DNA of 51,611 nt from Phycisphaerales bacterium (GCA_013360675.1 JABWBB010000014.1:1-51611); one strand, 5' to 3'; positions 8,308-17,711 are shown, counted from the stretch's first letter. Notes: generated by a model not told the origin, from the letters alone. Numbers and translations are program-made.

Positions 8308-8613
8308 GGCTTTGAAGGTAGCCTGCCGCCCGCAGTGAGCATGGAAACAATGCAAACCGGCGACCCTAACAAACATCCACAAACGGCGCAATGACTTTGT
8401 GTTCAGTGCGTTGCGAGCCGAGTTTCGGATTACCCGATCAGATCCTTGACGGTGTGGTTTGGGGTTTGGTAAAGTCGCCCCTGTCGGGCCCGCGACCAGC
8501 GTCGCCCCCGGCCGGCGGATTGGCTCACGGTTGGGCCGTCGCCGCCCTCACGCTGGAGAGCCCGGAGAGTCTTCCCGTTCCGGCGGGGGGCGTCCGGCGG
8601 AAAGGACCGAGTC
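8308..8613. other. Divergent intergenic region between ABC ATPase and recA
   Basis: About 300 bases with no convincing ORF. The minus-strand side holds the candidate TACCTT -10 element (8315-8320) for the ABC operon. The plus-strand side holds a sigma-70-like pair for recA. The last 100 bases are very GC-rich and would be a long recA leader. I found no clear LexA-type palindrome. Confidence 0.5.
8446..8475 (+). promoter_or_regulatory. Candidate sigma-70 promoter of recA
   Basis: TTGACG (8446-8451) and TAAAGT (8470-8475) are separated by 18 bases. Transcription from here would give a leader of about 130 nt before the recA ATG at 8614. Seen by eye only. Confidence 0.5.
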
Positions 8614-9705
<1,092 letters not shown>

Positions 9706-9785
9706 GCCGCACGATCTCATCCCTCGCAAGGGAGCAACGACCCAAGCGAGACGGTTCCGCTTCTACACCATTGAACGATCTGTGT

Positions 9786-9822
9786 CCGGACCGGGATTCG
9801 ACGCGAACCCCGGTCCGGCTTT
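9786..9822 (+). terminator. Probable terminator after recA
   Basis: A 10-bp perfect stem (9786-9795 with 9809-9818), a 13-base loop, then CTTTC. The T-tract is short, so efficiency is uncertain, but the position between recA and the next gene fits. Confidence 0.55.
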
Positions 9823-9906
9823 CATTGCGCAGCGGGCTGGCGGCGCGCGGTGCGGCATCAGGAAACGGATTCTCGCCCGGGCGTGATCCACGCCGCACCC
9901 GGGCGA

Positions 9907-9912
9907 TATCCT
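9907..9912 (+). promoter_or_regulatory. Candidate -10 element of the acyl-CoA catabolism run
   Basis: TATCCT ends six bases before the ATG at 9919, and there is no Shine-Dalgarno site between them, so the mRNA may be leaderless. No clear -35 box is visible. Confidence 0.45.
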
Positions 9913-9918
9913 TTCTCA

Positions 9919-10848
9919 ATGGCTCAGCGCGTCCGCATCACCGATGTCTCGCCCCGCGACGGCCTGCAGAACGAGGCGGGCGTCATCGCCACGCCGGACA
10001 AGGCCCGCCTGGTGCGCCTGCTCTGCGAGGCGGGGGTGGACGAGGTCGAGGTGAGCAGTTTCGTGAGTGCTCGCTGGGTGCCCCAACTGGGCGACGCCGC
10101 CGAGGTCTTCGCGCTGCTGCACGACGCCAAGCCCAAGGGCACGCTCTTTTCCGCGCTGGTGCCCAATGAAACAGGGCTCGAGGCGGCCCTCGCCGTGAAT
10201 CAGGCGGCGGGCATGCGCCTGATCGACCGCGTCGCGGTCTTCACCGCCGCCTCCGAAACATTCTCCAAGAAGAACACCAACGCCACGATCGCCGAGACGC
10301 TCAAACGCTTCGACCCCGTGATCAAACGCGCTAAGGCGGCGGACCTGGGCGTGCGCGGCTACGTCTCGTGCGTGGCGGGCTGCCCCTTCGAGGGCGAGAT
10401 CGCCCCCGAAAAGGTCTCGCTCGTAGCCCAGGGGCTCTGGGACCTGGGCGCCGACGAAATCGACCTGGGCGACACCATCGGGGCGGCCGAGCCCGCCGAT
10501 ATCGCCTTGCTGATTAACGCGATGACCACACGCTTGGGCGATCGCGTGCTCGACCAACTCACGCTGCACCTGCACGACACCAGCGGCCGCGCCGCCGAAT
10601 GCGTGGTCGAGGCGCTGGCCCTGGGCGTGCGCTCGTTCGATGCGAGCGTGGGCGGGCTGGGCGGATGCCCTTACGCAAGCACCCCCGAGCGACGCGCCCC
10701 GGGCAATCTCTCCACGCAGGCCCTCGTCCGCACCGTCACGCAGGCCGGGTTTACGACGGGCGTCGCGCCCGAGCGGCTCGACGCCGCCGCGACTTTTGCG
10801 CGCGACATCGTCGCCCGCGCCCGTGCGGAGACTCGCACACAGGCCTAG
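9919..10848 (+). CDS. Hydroxymethylglutaryl-CoA lyase-like protein
   Basis: A DRE-TIM metallolyase family protein expected to split HMG-CoA into acetoacetate and acetyl-CoA, the last step of leucine breakdown. Visible signatures: TDVSPRDGLQNE at the N-terminus (metal-binding Asp and catalytic Arg), VSSFVSARWVPQ, the LHLHDTSG metal-binding histidines and SVGGLGGCPYA, containing the catalytic-loop Cys. After that Cys the sequence reads STPERRAPGN rather than the usual short Gly/Ala stretch, a small local insertion. The ATG at 9919 gives a normal start. The next gene is a methylglutaconyl-CoA hydratase-like protein, which supports a leucine pathway role. Confidence 0.85.
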   Translation: MAQRVRITDVSPRDGLQNEAGVIATPDKARLVRLLCEAGVDEVEVSSFVSARWVPQLGDAAEVFALLHDAKPKGTLFSALVPNETGLEAALAVNQAAGMRLIDRVAVFTAASETFSKKNTNATIAETLKRFDPVIKRAKAADLGVRGYVSCVAGCPFEGEIAPEKVSLVAQGLWDLGADEIDLGDTIGAAEPADIALLINAMTTRLGDRVLDQLTLHLHDTSGRAAECVVEALALGVRSFDASVGGLGGCPYASTPERRAPGNLSTQALVRTVTQAGFTTGVAPERLDAAATFARDIVARARAETRTQA

Positions 10849-10916
10849 CCTCGCCCGTTTGGCATCCTCGCAACGCGCACTTTGCATTCCGGGCCCGGCC
10901 CGGCACGGAGAGAAGC

Positions 10917-11672
10917 ATGAGCGAACTCGCACTCATCACCGCCCAAGGCGCCGTCGGCACGTTGACGCTCAACCGCCCCGAGGCACGCAATGCCTTCTCA
11001 CTCGAACTGCTCGACGCGCTCCACGCCCGCATCGATGAACTAGGCGACCGCACCGACCTGAGCGTGCTGGTCATCACCGGCGCGGGCAAGTCCTTCGGCG
11101 CGGGGATGGACCTCAAGGCCGTGCTCGATATCCCCGGCATGCCCACGCGCATGCTTCACCGTCTCTCGAGCCTGCTCGTCAAGATCCGCGCGCTGCCGAT
11201 GGTCTGCGTGGCGAGCGTGAACGGGGCGGCGATCGGCGGTGGGTGCGGCCTGGCCGTCGCCTGCGACATCGCCATCACCCACGCCGACGCGAAACTCGGC
11301 TTTCCCGAGGTGGACCTTGGCGTCTGCCCGGCGGTGGTCTCGCCCTGGCTCGTGCGGAAGATCGGCGCGGGGGCGGCCCGTCGCGTGCTGCTCACGGGCG
11401 GGCTGATGAACGGCACCCAGAGCACACAGGTCGGCATCACCGATCACGTCACCGAGTCACGCGAGGCGCTCGACGCGTTCGTCGTCGAGCACGCCGCGCG
11501 CCTGGCCAAGGGAGGGCCCGCCGCGCTGCGCTCCACCAAGAACCTGCTCAATCAACTCGATGGCTCGCTCGACGCGGGCCTGGCCACCCAAGCGGCGGAT
11601 CTCTCGGCCAAGGTCTTCGAGTCCGCCGAGGCATTGGCGATGCTCCGGGCCAAGTTCAATGCCAAATCTTGA
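10917..11672 (+). CDS. Enoyl-CoA hydratase family, methylglutaconyl-CoA hydratase-like
   Basis: A crotonase-fold protein of 251 residues that adds water to (or isomerises) an enoyl-CoA. It has the oxyanion-hole regions (SFGAGMDLKA and NGAAIGGGCGLAVACD) and the catalytic Glu131 in GFPEVDLG. The other Glu of classical crotonase is replaced by Gly111. As I recall, this GGGxGL pattern is typical of methylglutaconyl-CoA hydratases, which act just before HMG-CoA lyase in leucine catabolism, and the HMG-CoA lyase-like gene is directly upstream. The frame is open upstream, but the ATG at 10917 has a CGGAGAGAAG ribosome site and the correct domain start. Confidence 0.82.
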   Translation: MSELALITAQGAVGTLTLNRPEARNAFSLELLDALHARIDELGDRTDLSVLVITGAGKSFGAGMDLKAVLDIPGMPTRMLHRLSSLLVKIRALPMVCVASVNGAAIGGGCGLAVACDIAITHADAKLGFPEVDLGVCPAVVSPWLVRKIGAGAARRVLLTGGLMNGTQSTQVGITDHVTESREALDAFVVEHAARLAKGGPAALRSTKNLLNQLDGSLDAGLATQAADLSAKVFESAEALAMLRAKFNAKS

Positions 11673-11762
11673 ACGGTTCTACGCGCTCATTTCGGACCCC
11701 CGCTCCGCGGCAAACGCCGGGCCAATCCGCCCCGACGCGCATACTGTGGAGAGCGAGGTCCC

Positions 11763-12674
11763 ATGCCAGAACCACTTCCCGTTTCACAGGTTGAAAGCGG
11801 CCCCCACGCGGGCATTGTCGTAGTCCGCCTCGAGCAGCCCGGCAAGCCCGTCGTGGTGCTCGAGCAGGAGTTGATCCAGCGCCTTGAGGCAACGCTCAAC
11901 GCGGTGCCCAAGACCGCCCGCGGGCTGGTGCTGGCTTCGGCGAGCGAGCGTGTCTTCGTTGCCGGGGCCGACCTGCAGGCCATCCAGGCCTTGAACGACG
12001 ACCAACTCGCCCGGTATCTGGCCTACGCCGCCAGGGTCTTTGGCATGCTCGCCTCGTTCCCCTTCCCCACGTGCGCGGCGATCAACGGTGCGGCGCTCGG
12101 CGGGGGTCTCGAACTCGCCATGCATTGCGACGGGCTTGTCGCCGCCCCACCACCGAACCAGCCCGACGGCTCTCCTGGACGCGCGTACCCGGTGGGTCTG
12201 CCCGAGGCCGGGCTGAAGATCTGCCCGGGCTGGGGTGGCACCAACATGCTCCCCGCGCGGATGGACCCCGAGCAGGCGATTCGCATGACCGCCGCGGGGA
12301 CGCCGATGACGTATCCCCAGGCATGCGAGGCGGGGGTGTTTGACGCCGTTGCCCCATCGAGCGACGCGCTACTCGCGACGGCGATGGAATGGATCAACGC
12401 CAAGGCGGCGCGGGGCCGCCTCGAGCGCGATGGGGCCCCCTCGCGCTGGATCGGGCGACCGGCCAACGCCGCAGACGTGCTCGCCGCCTTCGACCGCGTG
12501 AAGGGCGAACTGGGCGCGAACGAGCCGGGGGCCTCGGTCATGGCGGCGATCGACGCCGGGCTGACCCGCGGATGGAGCGAAGCCCTGAACGTTGAACAGA
12601 AGCAACTGATCCGTCTGCGCAATGCGCCGGCGGGGAAGGACGCCATCGCGGCGTTCTTCGCGAAGAAGAAGTAA
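11763..12674 (+). CDS. Enoyl-CoA hydratase/isomerase family, FadB/FadJ hydratase-like
   Basis: A second crotonase-fold protein of 303 residues with both candidate catalytic glutamates: Glu117 in GGGLELAMHCD and Glu148 in GLPEAGLKICPGWGG. This arrangement resembles the hydratase half of the multifunctional beta-oxidation protein FadB/FadJ, but the dehydrogenase half is absent. A Pro/Gly-rich insertion (about 127-143) lies between the two active-site strands. It sits between the first hydratase gene and an acyl-CoA dehydrogenase gene on the same strand, so it probably acts in beta-oxidation-type steps. Start ATG with a GCGAGGT ribosome site. Confidence 0.8.
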   Translation: MPEPLPVSQVESGPHAGIVVVRLEQPGKPVVVLEQELIQRLEATLNAVPKTARGLVLASASERVFVAGADLQAIQALNDDQLARYLAYAARVFGMLASFPFPTCAAINGAALGGGLELAMHCDGLVAAPPPNQPDGSPGRAYPVGLPEAGLKICPGWGGTNMLPARMDPEQAIRMTAAGTPMTYPQACEAGVFDAVAPSSDALLATAMEWINAKAARGRLERDGAPSRWIGRPANAADVLAAFDRVKGELGANEPGASVMAAIDAGLTRGWSEALNVEQKQLIRLRNAPAGKDAIAAFFAKKK

Positions 12675-12731
12675 ACGGACACATCACACCTGCCCGGGGT
12701 GTTCACCCCGCGGCACGATCCAGGGGTCACC

Positions 12732-14711
12732 ATGCCGGACATCAAGAACATCAAGGGAATCTCCGACGCCGACCGCAAACTCATCGAGGACGCGGAAGCG
12801 CTGATCGGCCCCGAGCCCGCGACGATGGGCTTCGTCAAGAACCTCTTCTGGGGCAACCTGCGCGAGGACCTGGCCTTCCCATACCCCCAGTCCGACGCCA
12901 AGGAGCAGGCCGAGTGCGATCAACTCCTCGCCCGCCTTGACGAGTATCTGCGCAACGAGCACCCCAGCGTCCACATCGACCAGGAGCAGGAGATCCCCGA
13001 CTGGGTCATCAAGAAACTCTTTGACCTTGGCGTGCTGGGCATGACCATCCCGCGCGAGTACGGCGGCCTGGGCCTGGGCATCACCAGTTACAACCGCGTG
13101 CTCGAACGCATCGGCCAGTCCTGCGGCTCGACCGCCGTCATGGTCAGCGCTCACCAGTCGATCGGCTGCAAGGCCGTCATGCTGTCGGGAACCCCCGAGC
13201 AGAAGAAAATCTGGCTCCCCAAACTGGCCAAGGAGTGGCTCAGCGCCTTCTGCCTCTCCGAGCCCGACGTGGGCTGCGACGCCGGCGGCCAGCGCACCAC
13301 CTGCGTCAAGTCCGCCGACGGCGAGCACTACATCCTCAACGGCGAAAAGAAGTGGGCCACCAGCGGCGCGCTCTCGGGCATGTTCACCGTCATGGCCCGC
13401 CAGAAGGTCGTCAACCCCAAGACCGGCAAGGAAGAAGACCGCATCAGCGCCCTCGTCTGCACGCCCGACATGCCCGGCATCGACATCTTCTCCAAGAATC
13501 GCTCGAAGTGCGGCATCCGCGGCACATGGCAGGCCCGTATCCGCTTCAAGGACGTCAAGGTGCCCAAGTTCAACCTGCTCGGGCAGGAGGGCCGCGGGCT
13601 CAACATCGCCCTCTCGTGCCTCAACTACGGGCGCTGCACCCTCAGCGCGGGGATGCTCGGTGGGGCCCGCACCGTGCGCGACGCCGCCACCAAGTGGAGC
13701 CGCACCCGCTTCCAGTTCGAGCGCCCGCTGTCCGACTTTGAACTCGTGCAGGCCCGCCTGGCCAACATGGCCGCCCTCTGCTACGCCATGGACAGCGTCC
13801 TCTACATGACCACCGGCATGCTCGACCGGCACGACGAAGACATCATGGTCGAGACGGCGATCTGCAAGGTCTTCTGCTCCGAGATGGGCTGGCGCGTCGT
13901 CAACGACGGGCTCCAGATCATGGGCGGCGAAGGCTACATGACCGAGAACGAGGTCGAACGCATCTTCCGCGATTCACGCATCAACCTCGTCGTCGAGGGC
14001 GCCAACGAGGTCATGCTCTCCTTCGTCTGGGCCTACGGCGGCAAGAAACTGCTCGAATCCATGCTCGGCGTGCAGAACGCCGTCGGTTGGAGCAAGGACG
14101 AAGGGCTGGGCGCCAACCTCGCCCGCATCGCCCGCAACATGACCAACCCCACCATCATGCGGGCCGCGATCCCGCTGGGGATCGAGCTCTTCCTGGGCGT
14201 ACGCCGCGGCGTGCCGGTGATTCGCAAGGTCGGCGATTCGCTGCGGGGCGAGGCCGAGCGCCTCTGCCAGGCCGTCCGCGAGTTCAGCCACCAATACAAG
14301 CAGACCTGCCGCATCTACGAGGAGAAACTCGTGACGCGTCAGGCGGTGCAGGCTCGCCTGGCCGAGTGCGCGGTCTACCTGCACGCCTGGGCCTGCACGC
14401 TGAGCAAGCTCGACCGCGATCTGCGTCTCAACGCCGACGCGGGCGATGCCGAGTTCGCCCGCGATAAGGCCGCGGCGCTGCACTTCTTCGACATCGCCGA
14501 GAAGGGCATCCACGCCCAGTACCGCGCGCTGCTCGAGAACACCGACGACACGATGCTCCCCGCGGCGGCGGCGGCGATCGCGCACTCGGACACCCTCCCC
14601 AACGCCGGGTTCTCGATCCCCGAATCGAGCCCCGTCGCCAAGGGCACGGGCAAGGTGCTCAAGCAGGACGCGATCAAGCAGTTCCCGGGCGACAAGTACG
14701 CCAAGGTCTGA
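12732..14711 (+). CDS. Acyl-CoA dehydrogenase with C-terminal extension
   Basis: FAD-dependent enzyme that introduces a double bond between C2 and C3 of an acyl-CoA. At 659 residues it is much longer than the usual 380. The core is complete: FCLSEPDVGCDA (flavin-binding strand), YILNGEKKWATSG, FERPLSDFELVQARLA, QIMGGEGYMTENEVERIFRD and a Glu in the VVEGANEV loop where the catalytic base of many members lies. The extra 200 residues are helical, as in the VLCAD/ACAD9 group, whose extension mediates dimer and membrane contacts. It ends a four-gene same-strand run followed by a strong terminator. Substrate chain length cannot be read from sequence. The ATG at 12732 is chosen over an upstream alternative. 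Confidence 0.9.
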   Translation: MPDIKNIKGISDADRKLIEDAEALIGPEPATMGFVKNLFWGNLREDLAFPYPQSDAKEQAECDQLLARLDEYLRNEHPSVHIDQEQEIPDWVIKKLFDLGVLGMTIPREYGGLGLGITSYNRVLERIGQSCGSTAVMVSAHQSIGCKAVMLSGTPEQKKIWLPKLAKEWLSAFCLSEPDVGCDAGGQRTTCVKSADGEHYILNGEKKWATSGALSGMFTVMARQKVVNPKTGKEEDRISALVCTPDMPGIDIFSKNRSKCGIRGTWQARIRFKDVKVPKFNLLGQEGRGLNIALSCLNYGRCTLSAGMLGGARTVRDAATKWSRTRFQFERPLSDFELVQARLANMAALCYAMDSVLYMTTGMLDRHDEDIMVETAICKVFCSEMGWRVVNDGLQIMGGEGYMTENEVERIFRDSRINLVVEGANEVMLSFVWAYGGKKLLESMLGVQNAVGWSKDEGLGANLARIARNMTNPTIMRAAIPLGIELFLGVRRGVPVIRKVGDSLRGEAERLCQAVREFSHQYKQTCRIYEEKLVTRQAVQARLAECAVYLHAWACTLSKLDRDLRLNADAGDAEFARDKAAALHFFDIAEKGIHAQYRALLENTDDTMLPAAAAAIAHSDTLPNAGFSIPESSPVAKGTGKVLKQDAIKQFPGDKYAKV

Positions 14712-14749
14712 GCAAACACCCCCGAGAACGCTGCTCACATTGATACCCG

Positions 14750-14783
14750 ACGCGTCATGCCGCTGTGCGTGACGCGTTTTTTT
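14750..14783 (+). terminator. Rho-independent terminator after the acyl-CoA dehydrogenase gene
   Basis: An 8-bp perfect stem (14750-14757 with 14770-14777), a 12-base loop and a run of seven T residues (14777-14783). It ends the acyl-CoA catabolism run and isolates the following cassette. Confidence 0.85.
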
Positions 14784-14898
14784 ATCCCTCAATCGCGTGG
14801 AACGCAGGCAAGCGTGCATCACTCGATGAATTGCAGATGGAACCTTTCTAAGACGCTGGCTGCATTTTTCCACACCCGGCAACTCGTGGAATGTTCTG

Positions 14899-14926
14899 TT
14901 GACAGGGGGGGGGGGGAGATTACACT
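14899..14926 (+). promoter_or_regulatory. Promoter with a 12-G spacer tract (candidate phase-variable)
   Basis: A perfect -35 hexamer TTGACA (14899-14904) is followed directly by twelve consecutive G residues (14905-14916), AGAT, and a -10-like TACACT (14921-14926). The spacer is 16 bases, one short of the sigma-70 optimum. The -10 element ends six bases before the ATG at 14933, so the mRNA would be leaderless. Gain or loss of a G would change the -35/-10 spacing, the mechanism by which poly-G promoters such as Neisseria porA vary expression. The G-run could instead serve as a distant purine-rich ribosome site, and its exact length should be confirmed in reads. Confidence 0.6.
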
Positions 14927-14932
14927 CTTGCC

Positions 14933-16036
14933 ATGAGTAGAACAATCTGCGCGATGATCCTGCTCGTGGGCCTGGCCTACAACATGGCCTTGGCACAGAC
15001 CAACCCGGATGAGGTTCGGGCGTGGGTTCGTGCGCAGTGGGCTGCCGCGGATTCCCCGCTCGATGGCATCGCCGGGAGCATGATCGACTTTCGCCTCTGG
15101 GAAGCGCCCAAACTGACCAAGGAACAGATCGCCGAACTGGAAAAGTTGGTCGAGGGCAAGCCGGATCACCCCGCCCGTCAGGAAATCAAGGCGGGCAAAC
15201 GTCAACTGGCCAGCGGCGGGGATGAACGCCGTTATCGCGTCTGGGCAAACAGTGCGACAGAATATCGCATCAGCGAAGACACGCCCTATGAGGAGTTCAG
15301 GTACATTGATGTGGCGCGGGCCGCCGGCGTGCGATGGCAGATGGTCCCGGTGCAGTTGCAGATCGGTGAGGGGGAGGCGGGTCCGGGGGCCATGCAGGCC
15401 TCCTATACCGCTGTGCTGCTCGGCTATTTTCGCTTTGGCGGCTTTAATATGGGCCGCCCGATCGAACTGACGATTGAAAATATTAATGTCCATGGAACGA
15501 AATGGGATGCGCTTGCCAGATCGAAGAAATCCGGACTAGAGATGCAGTTTACAGGGCGATGGGATCCGGTCGCCAAGAGGGGGTTTGTTGAACGAGTGGT
15601 CAACCTGAAGTGCCCCGCGATGCCCGAGGCTGTCGGCAATGAGCATCGATTTGACAACTGGGTTGAGAATGCACAACTCGGGGCATGGATTGCTGGAATT
15701 GCCGAGGAGCGTACGAGAGACGGCGCTGTCAAGGTTCGTTACACGCTCGATGGCGTCACGCCTTACACAGCGGCAGAGTTTGATGCACTCACTCGCTTGC
15801 CGTCGGTCGATCGTGCGGACCCGGTTCGTGAGGCAACGACGTACAAATCTGTCTATGACTACCGACCCGGGGCTCGGGAGAAGGTGGAACGCCGCGAGGG
15901 TGGCGAGGAGGTCCCGGTCAAGGCGAGGCCAGCGGTAGAACCGTCTTCCTGGTTGCGATATGCGGGCTGGGGCGTGTTGAGCATTGCGGCCGTTTTACTC
16001 ATTGTCTTGCGTCTGCGGCGGTCGCAGATGGCGTAG
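14933..16036 (+). CDS. Exported protein with C-terminal membrane anchor, unknown family
   Basis: A 367-residue protein with a Sec signal peptide (about 1-22, ending ALAQ), a large extracytoplasmic domain with no motif I recognise, and a single C-terminal transmembrane helix (about 340-360) followed by a short basic tail (RLRRSQ). It should be held at the cytoplasmic membrane with its body outside. Visibly more AT-rich than genes on either side, with codons such as ATT and AAT that neighbours avoid. First gene of the cassette driven by the poly-G promoter; the small Cys-rich protein starts 27 bases after its stop. The Trp/Gly-containing helix plus basic tail vaguely recalls sorting tails but shows no known PEP-CTERM motif. 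Confidence 0.75.
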   Translation: MSRTICAMILLVGLAYNMALAQTNPDEVRAWVRAQWAAADSPLDGIAGSMIDFRLWEAPKLTKEQIAELEKLVEGKPDHPARQEIKAGKRQLASGGDERRYRVWANSATEYRISEDTPYEEFRYIDVARAAGVRWQMVPVQLQIGEGEAGPGAMQASYTAVLLGYFRFGGFNMGRPIELTIENINVHGTKWDALARSKKSGLEMQFTGRWDPVAKRGFVERVVNLKCPAMPEAVGNEHRFDNWVENAQLGAWIAGIAEERTRDGAVKVRYTLDGVTPYTAAEFDALTRLPSVDRADPVREATTYKSVYDYRPGAREKVERREGGEEVPVKARPAVEPSSWLRYAGWGVLSIAAVLLIVLRLRRSQMA

Positions 16037-16063
16037 GCGTTGTGTTTACCCAGGAGACGTTTT

Positions 16064-16429
16064 ATGTCGAAGAGAATTAATCGCATTCAACACGCTGGCA
16101 TGTTCGTATTCGCCACAACTGCTACAATCGTGCTTGCGCAAGAAAGCGCACCACTCAACTGTTACGCATGGAGCTCGCGTAGCAGCTGCCCCATTCGAAG
16201 TACGGGCAACTGCGTGTGGGAACTGACTGGTGACTCCGATTGCATACGTGTGCAGCCTGCGTCTGCCGGCTCAAGCACGAAGTCGGGATATGACGCTGTG
16301 TGCGTGTATCGTAAAGTAGAACCAAATGCGCAAGGCGAATGTGTTGCAGGTGATACAACCTCGGATACTCATCGCTGCGAGGAAGAGTCCGGGTCTCCGT
16401 GCGGCTCGGGTGGCGGCGGTGAGCAATAA
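16064..16429 (+). CDS. Small exported cysteine-rich protein
   Basis: A 121-residue protein beginning with a signal peptide (about 1-26, ending IVLAQ). The mature part of about 95 residues contains eight cysteines, enough for four disulphides, and ends in a Gly-rich tail. The ATG at 16064 is preferred over an upstream start because AGGAG lies eight bases before it. No known toxin, lectin or knottin signature is recognised. It lies between the tail-anchored exported protein and the MauE-prepilin fusion, and the redox-type domain of the latter is a candidate for making its disulphides. Base composition is AT-richer than in the surrounding genes. Confidence 0.72.
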   Translation: MSKRINRIQHAGMFVFATTATIVLAQESAPLNCYAWSSRSSCPIRSTGNCVWELTGDSDCIRVQPASAGSSTKSGYDAVCVYRKVEPNAQGECVAGDTTSDTHRCEEESGSPCGSGGGGEQ

Positions 16430-16440
16430 GGCGCACGATC

Positions 16441-17586
16441 ATGAAGTTTCTGACGGCGATTGGCATGGCGGTGCTGGTCTTGTCGGGCATCATGAAACTG
16501 CTTGACCTTGGCCAGTTCTCAGAGGCGATCAAGACCTGGTCGATCATCCCAACAGCCCTCGCGCCAATCGTTGTGATCGTTGTTCCGACCGCGGAACTCC
16601 TGCTCGGCGGAGCCTGGCTTCTGGGCTTTCGCCGAACAGGAGCCGCGGTGGGAGCGTTGATCCTGGTGGCTCTCTTTGCCTTGGGTTTCTCGGTCCAACT
16701 CCTCACTGGCAAGCCGCCAAACTGCGGCTGCATGGGCCTTATCGAGAAGTATCACGAATCACAGAGGGCGGGTTGGTGGCACTTGGGCTGGAACGCCGCA
16801 TTGGCGACATGTTTCGTCCCGGGAGTCTGGCCAACTCGTGTTCGCCCTGATCCAAAGTATACGATCGCAGCCGACGGGGGGCGAGGCTTCACTTTGATCG
16901 AAGTGCTTCTCTCGATCCTGATAGTCTTTGTGCTCTTGGCTCTGGTCGTGCCCTCCATCGGGCGCGCCGGGGCCCTGGGGCGGCAGAGCGTTTCTCTCGG
17001 CAACCTCCGGTCGCATGTCCAGATCTTTGACATGTATCAGGGGCAATACAAGGACTACTTCCCTTTCTACACCGATCCGCGGGCGAGTTACTCGGTGCTC
17101 CGCGCGGGGACCGACGTCGTTCAGATCGTCGACTACTTCGAGATGGCCACACACTGGAACATCGCGCTCGCGGATGAGTTTTACGAGGCCAACCCGCGTC
17201 ATCTCTCCTTCTTTCCGCCGGGCGAGACCAACGGGGTATGGACCGGTTACTACTACGCGTCGGCGTGTCTCGCGGACCCGCTCTTCTGGAACCCCTTGAC
17301 ACGGACCGGGCCCGAGCAATGGCGGGCCACACGCGGCGCGGAAGTCCTCTTTCCTTCGTCGAAGGGGCTTTTTTTTATCCAAGGTCACGGGACCGTCAGG
17401 GTGAGTCGCCGCGTTCCCGGGCTGGACGAAGTGGGTTTCGTCGATGGGAGCGCGGTGGCCCTCCATGAACACCAACTCACGGCCCCCTATTTCAATGGCG
17501 AGGGGTTCTGGCCCGGGACGCGCTTTGGTAATGGCATCCACGTCCTCCACACGATCGACGGCGTGCGCGGGCGCGACCGGGATTAG
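16441..17586 (+). CDS. Fusion of MauE/DoxX-type membrane domain and type IV prepilin domain
   Basis: A 381-residue protein with two recognisable parts. Residues 1-130 form four membrane helices in the MauE/DoxX pattern, with a CGC motif (95-97) before the fourth helix, as in redox-associated MauE-like proteins. At 148-154 is a class III prepilin site (R-G|F-T-L-I-E, Glu at +5), followed by a hydrophobic helix (to about 171) and a pseudopilin body with a late VGFVDGSAVAL motif resembling the FVDG/FADG end of planctomycete pseudopilins. Topology is consistent: four helices return the chain to the cytoplasm, where prepilin peptidase cuts. The ATG lies 11 bases after the Cys-rich gene, with only a weak ribosome site. 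An assembly fusion is unlikely because the frame is uninterrupted. Confidence 0.8.
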   Translation: MKFLTAIGMAVLVLSGIMKLLDLGQFSEAIKTWSIIPTALAPIVVIVVPTAELLLGGAWLLGFRRTGAAVGALILVALFALGFSVQLLTGKPPNCGCMGLIEKYHESQRAGWWHLGWNAALATCFVPGVWPTRVRPDPKYTIAADGGRGFTLIEVLLSILIVFVLLALVVPSIGRAGALGRQSVSLGNLRSHVQIFDMYQGQYKDYFPFYTDPRASYSVLRAGTDVVQIVDYFEMATHWNIALADEFYEANPRHLSFFPPGETNGVWTGYYYASACLADPLFWNPLTRTGPEQWRATRGAEVLFPSSKGLFFIQGHGTVRVSRRVPGLDEVGFVDGSAVALHEHQLTAPYFNGEGFWPGTRFGNGIHVLHTIDGVRGRDRD

Positions 17587-17711
17587 CCCAGGATCCCTCT
17601 CGCCCCCCCGGCAGGTTCCGGGGTATGTCTCGTCGAACTCCTCCGATTCGTACTCACCCCGGCGTTCAGGCATGCGCTACTGTTGGTCCAACGACCTGCG
17701 GAGGATCTCGC

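Noticed and set aside
9706..9785. A possible tRNA after recA (sequence with paired GC blocks)
   Set aside because: No cloverleaf, no TTC-type T-loop and no CCA-compatible end could be drawn.
16441..17586. An assembly or frameshift fusion explaining the MauE-prepilin protein
   Set aside because: The frame is continuous across the junction with normal codon use, and membrane topology is consistent; kept as real but flagged for checking.
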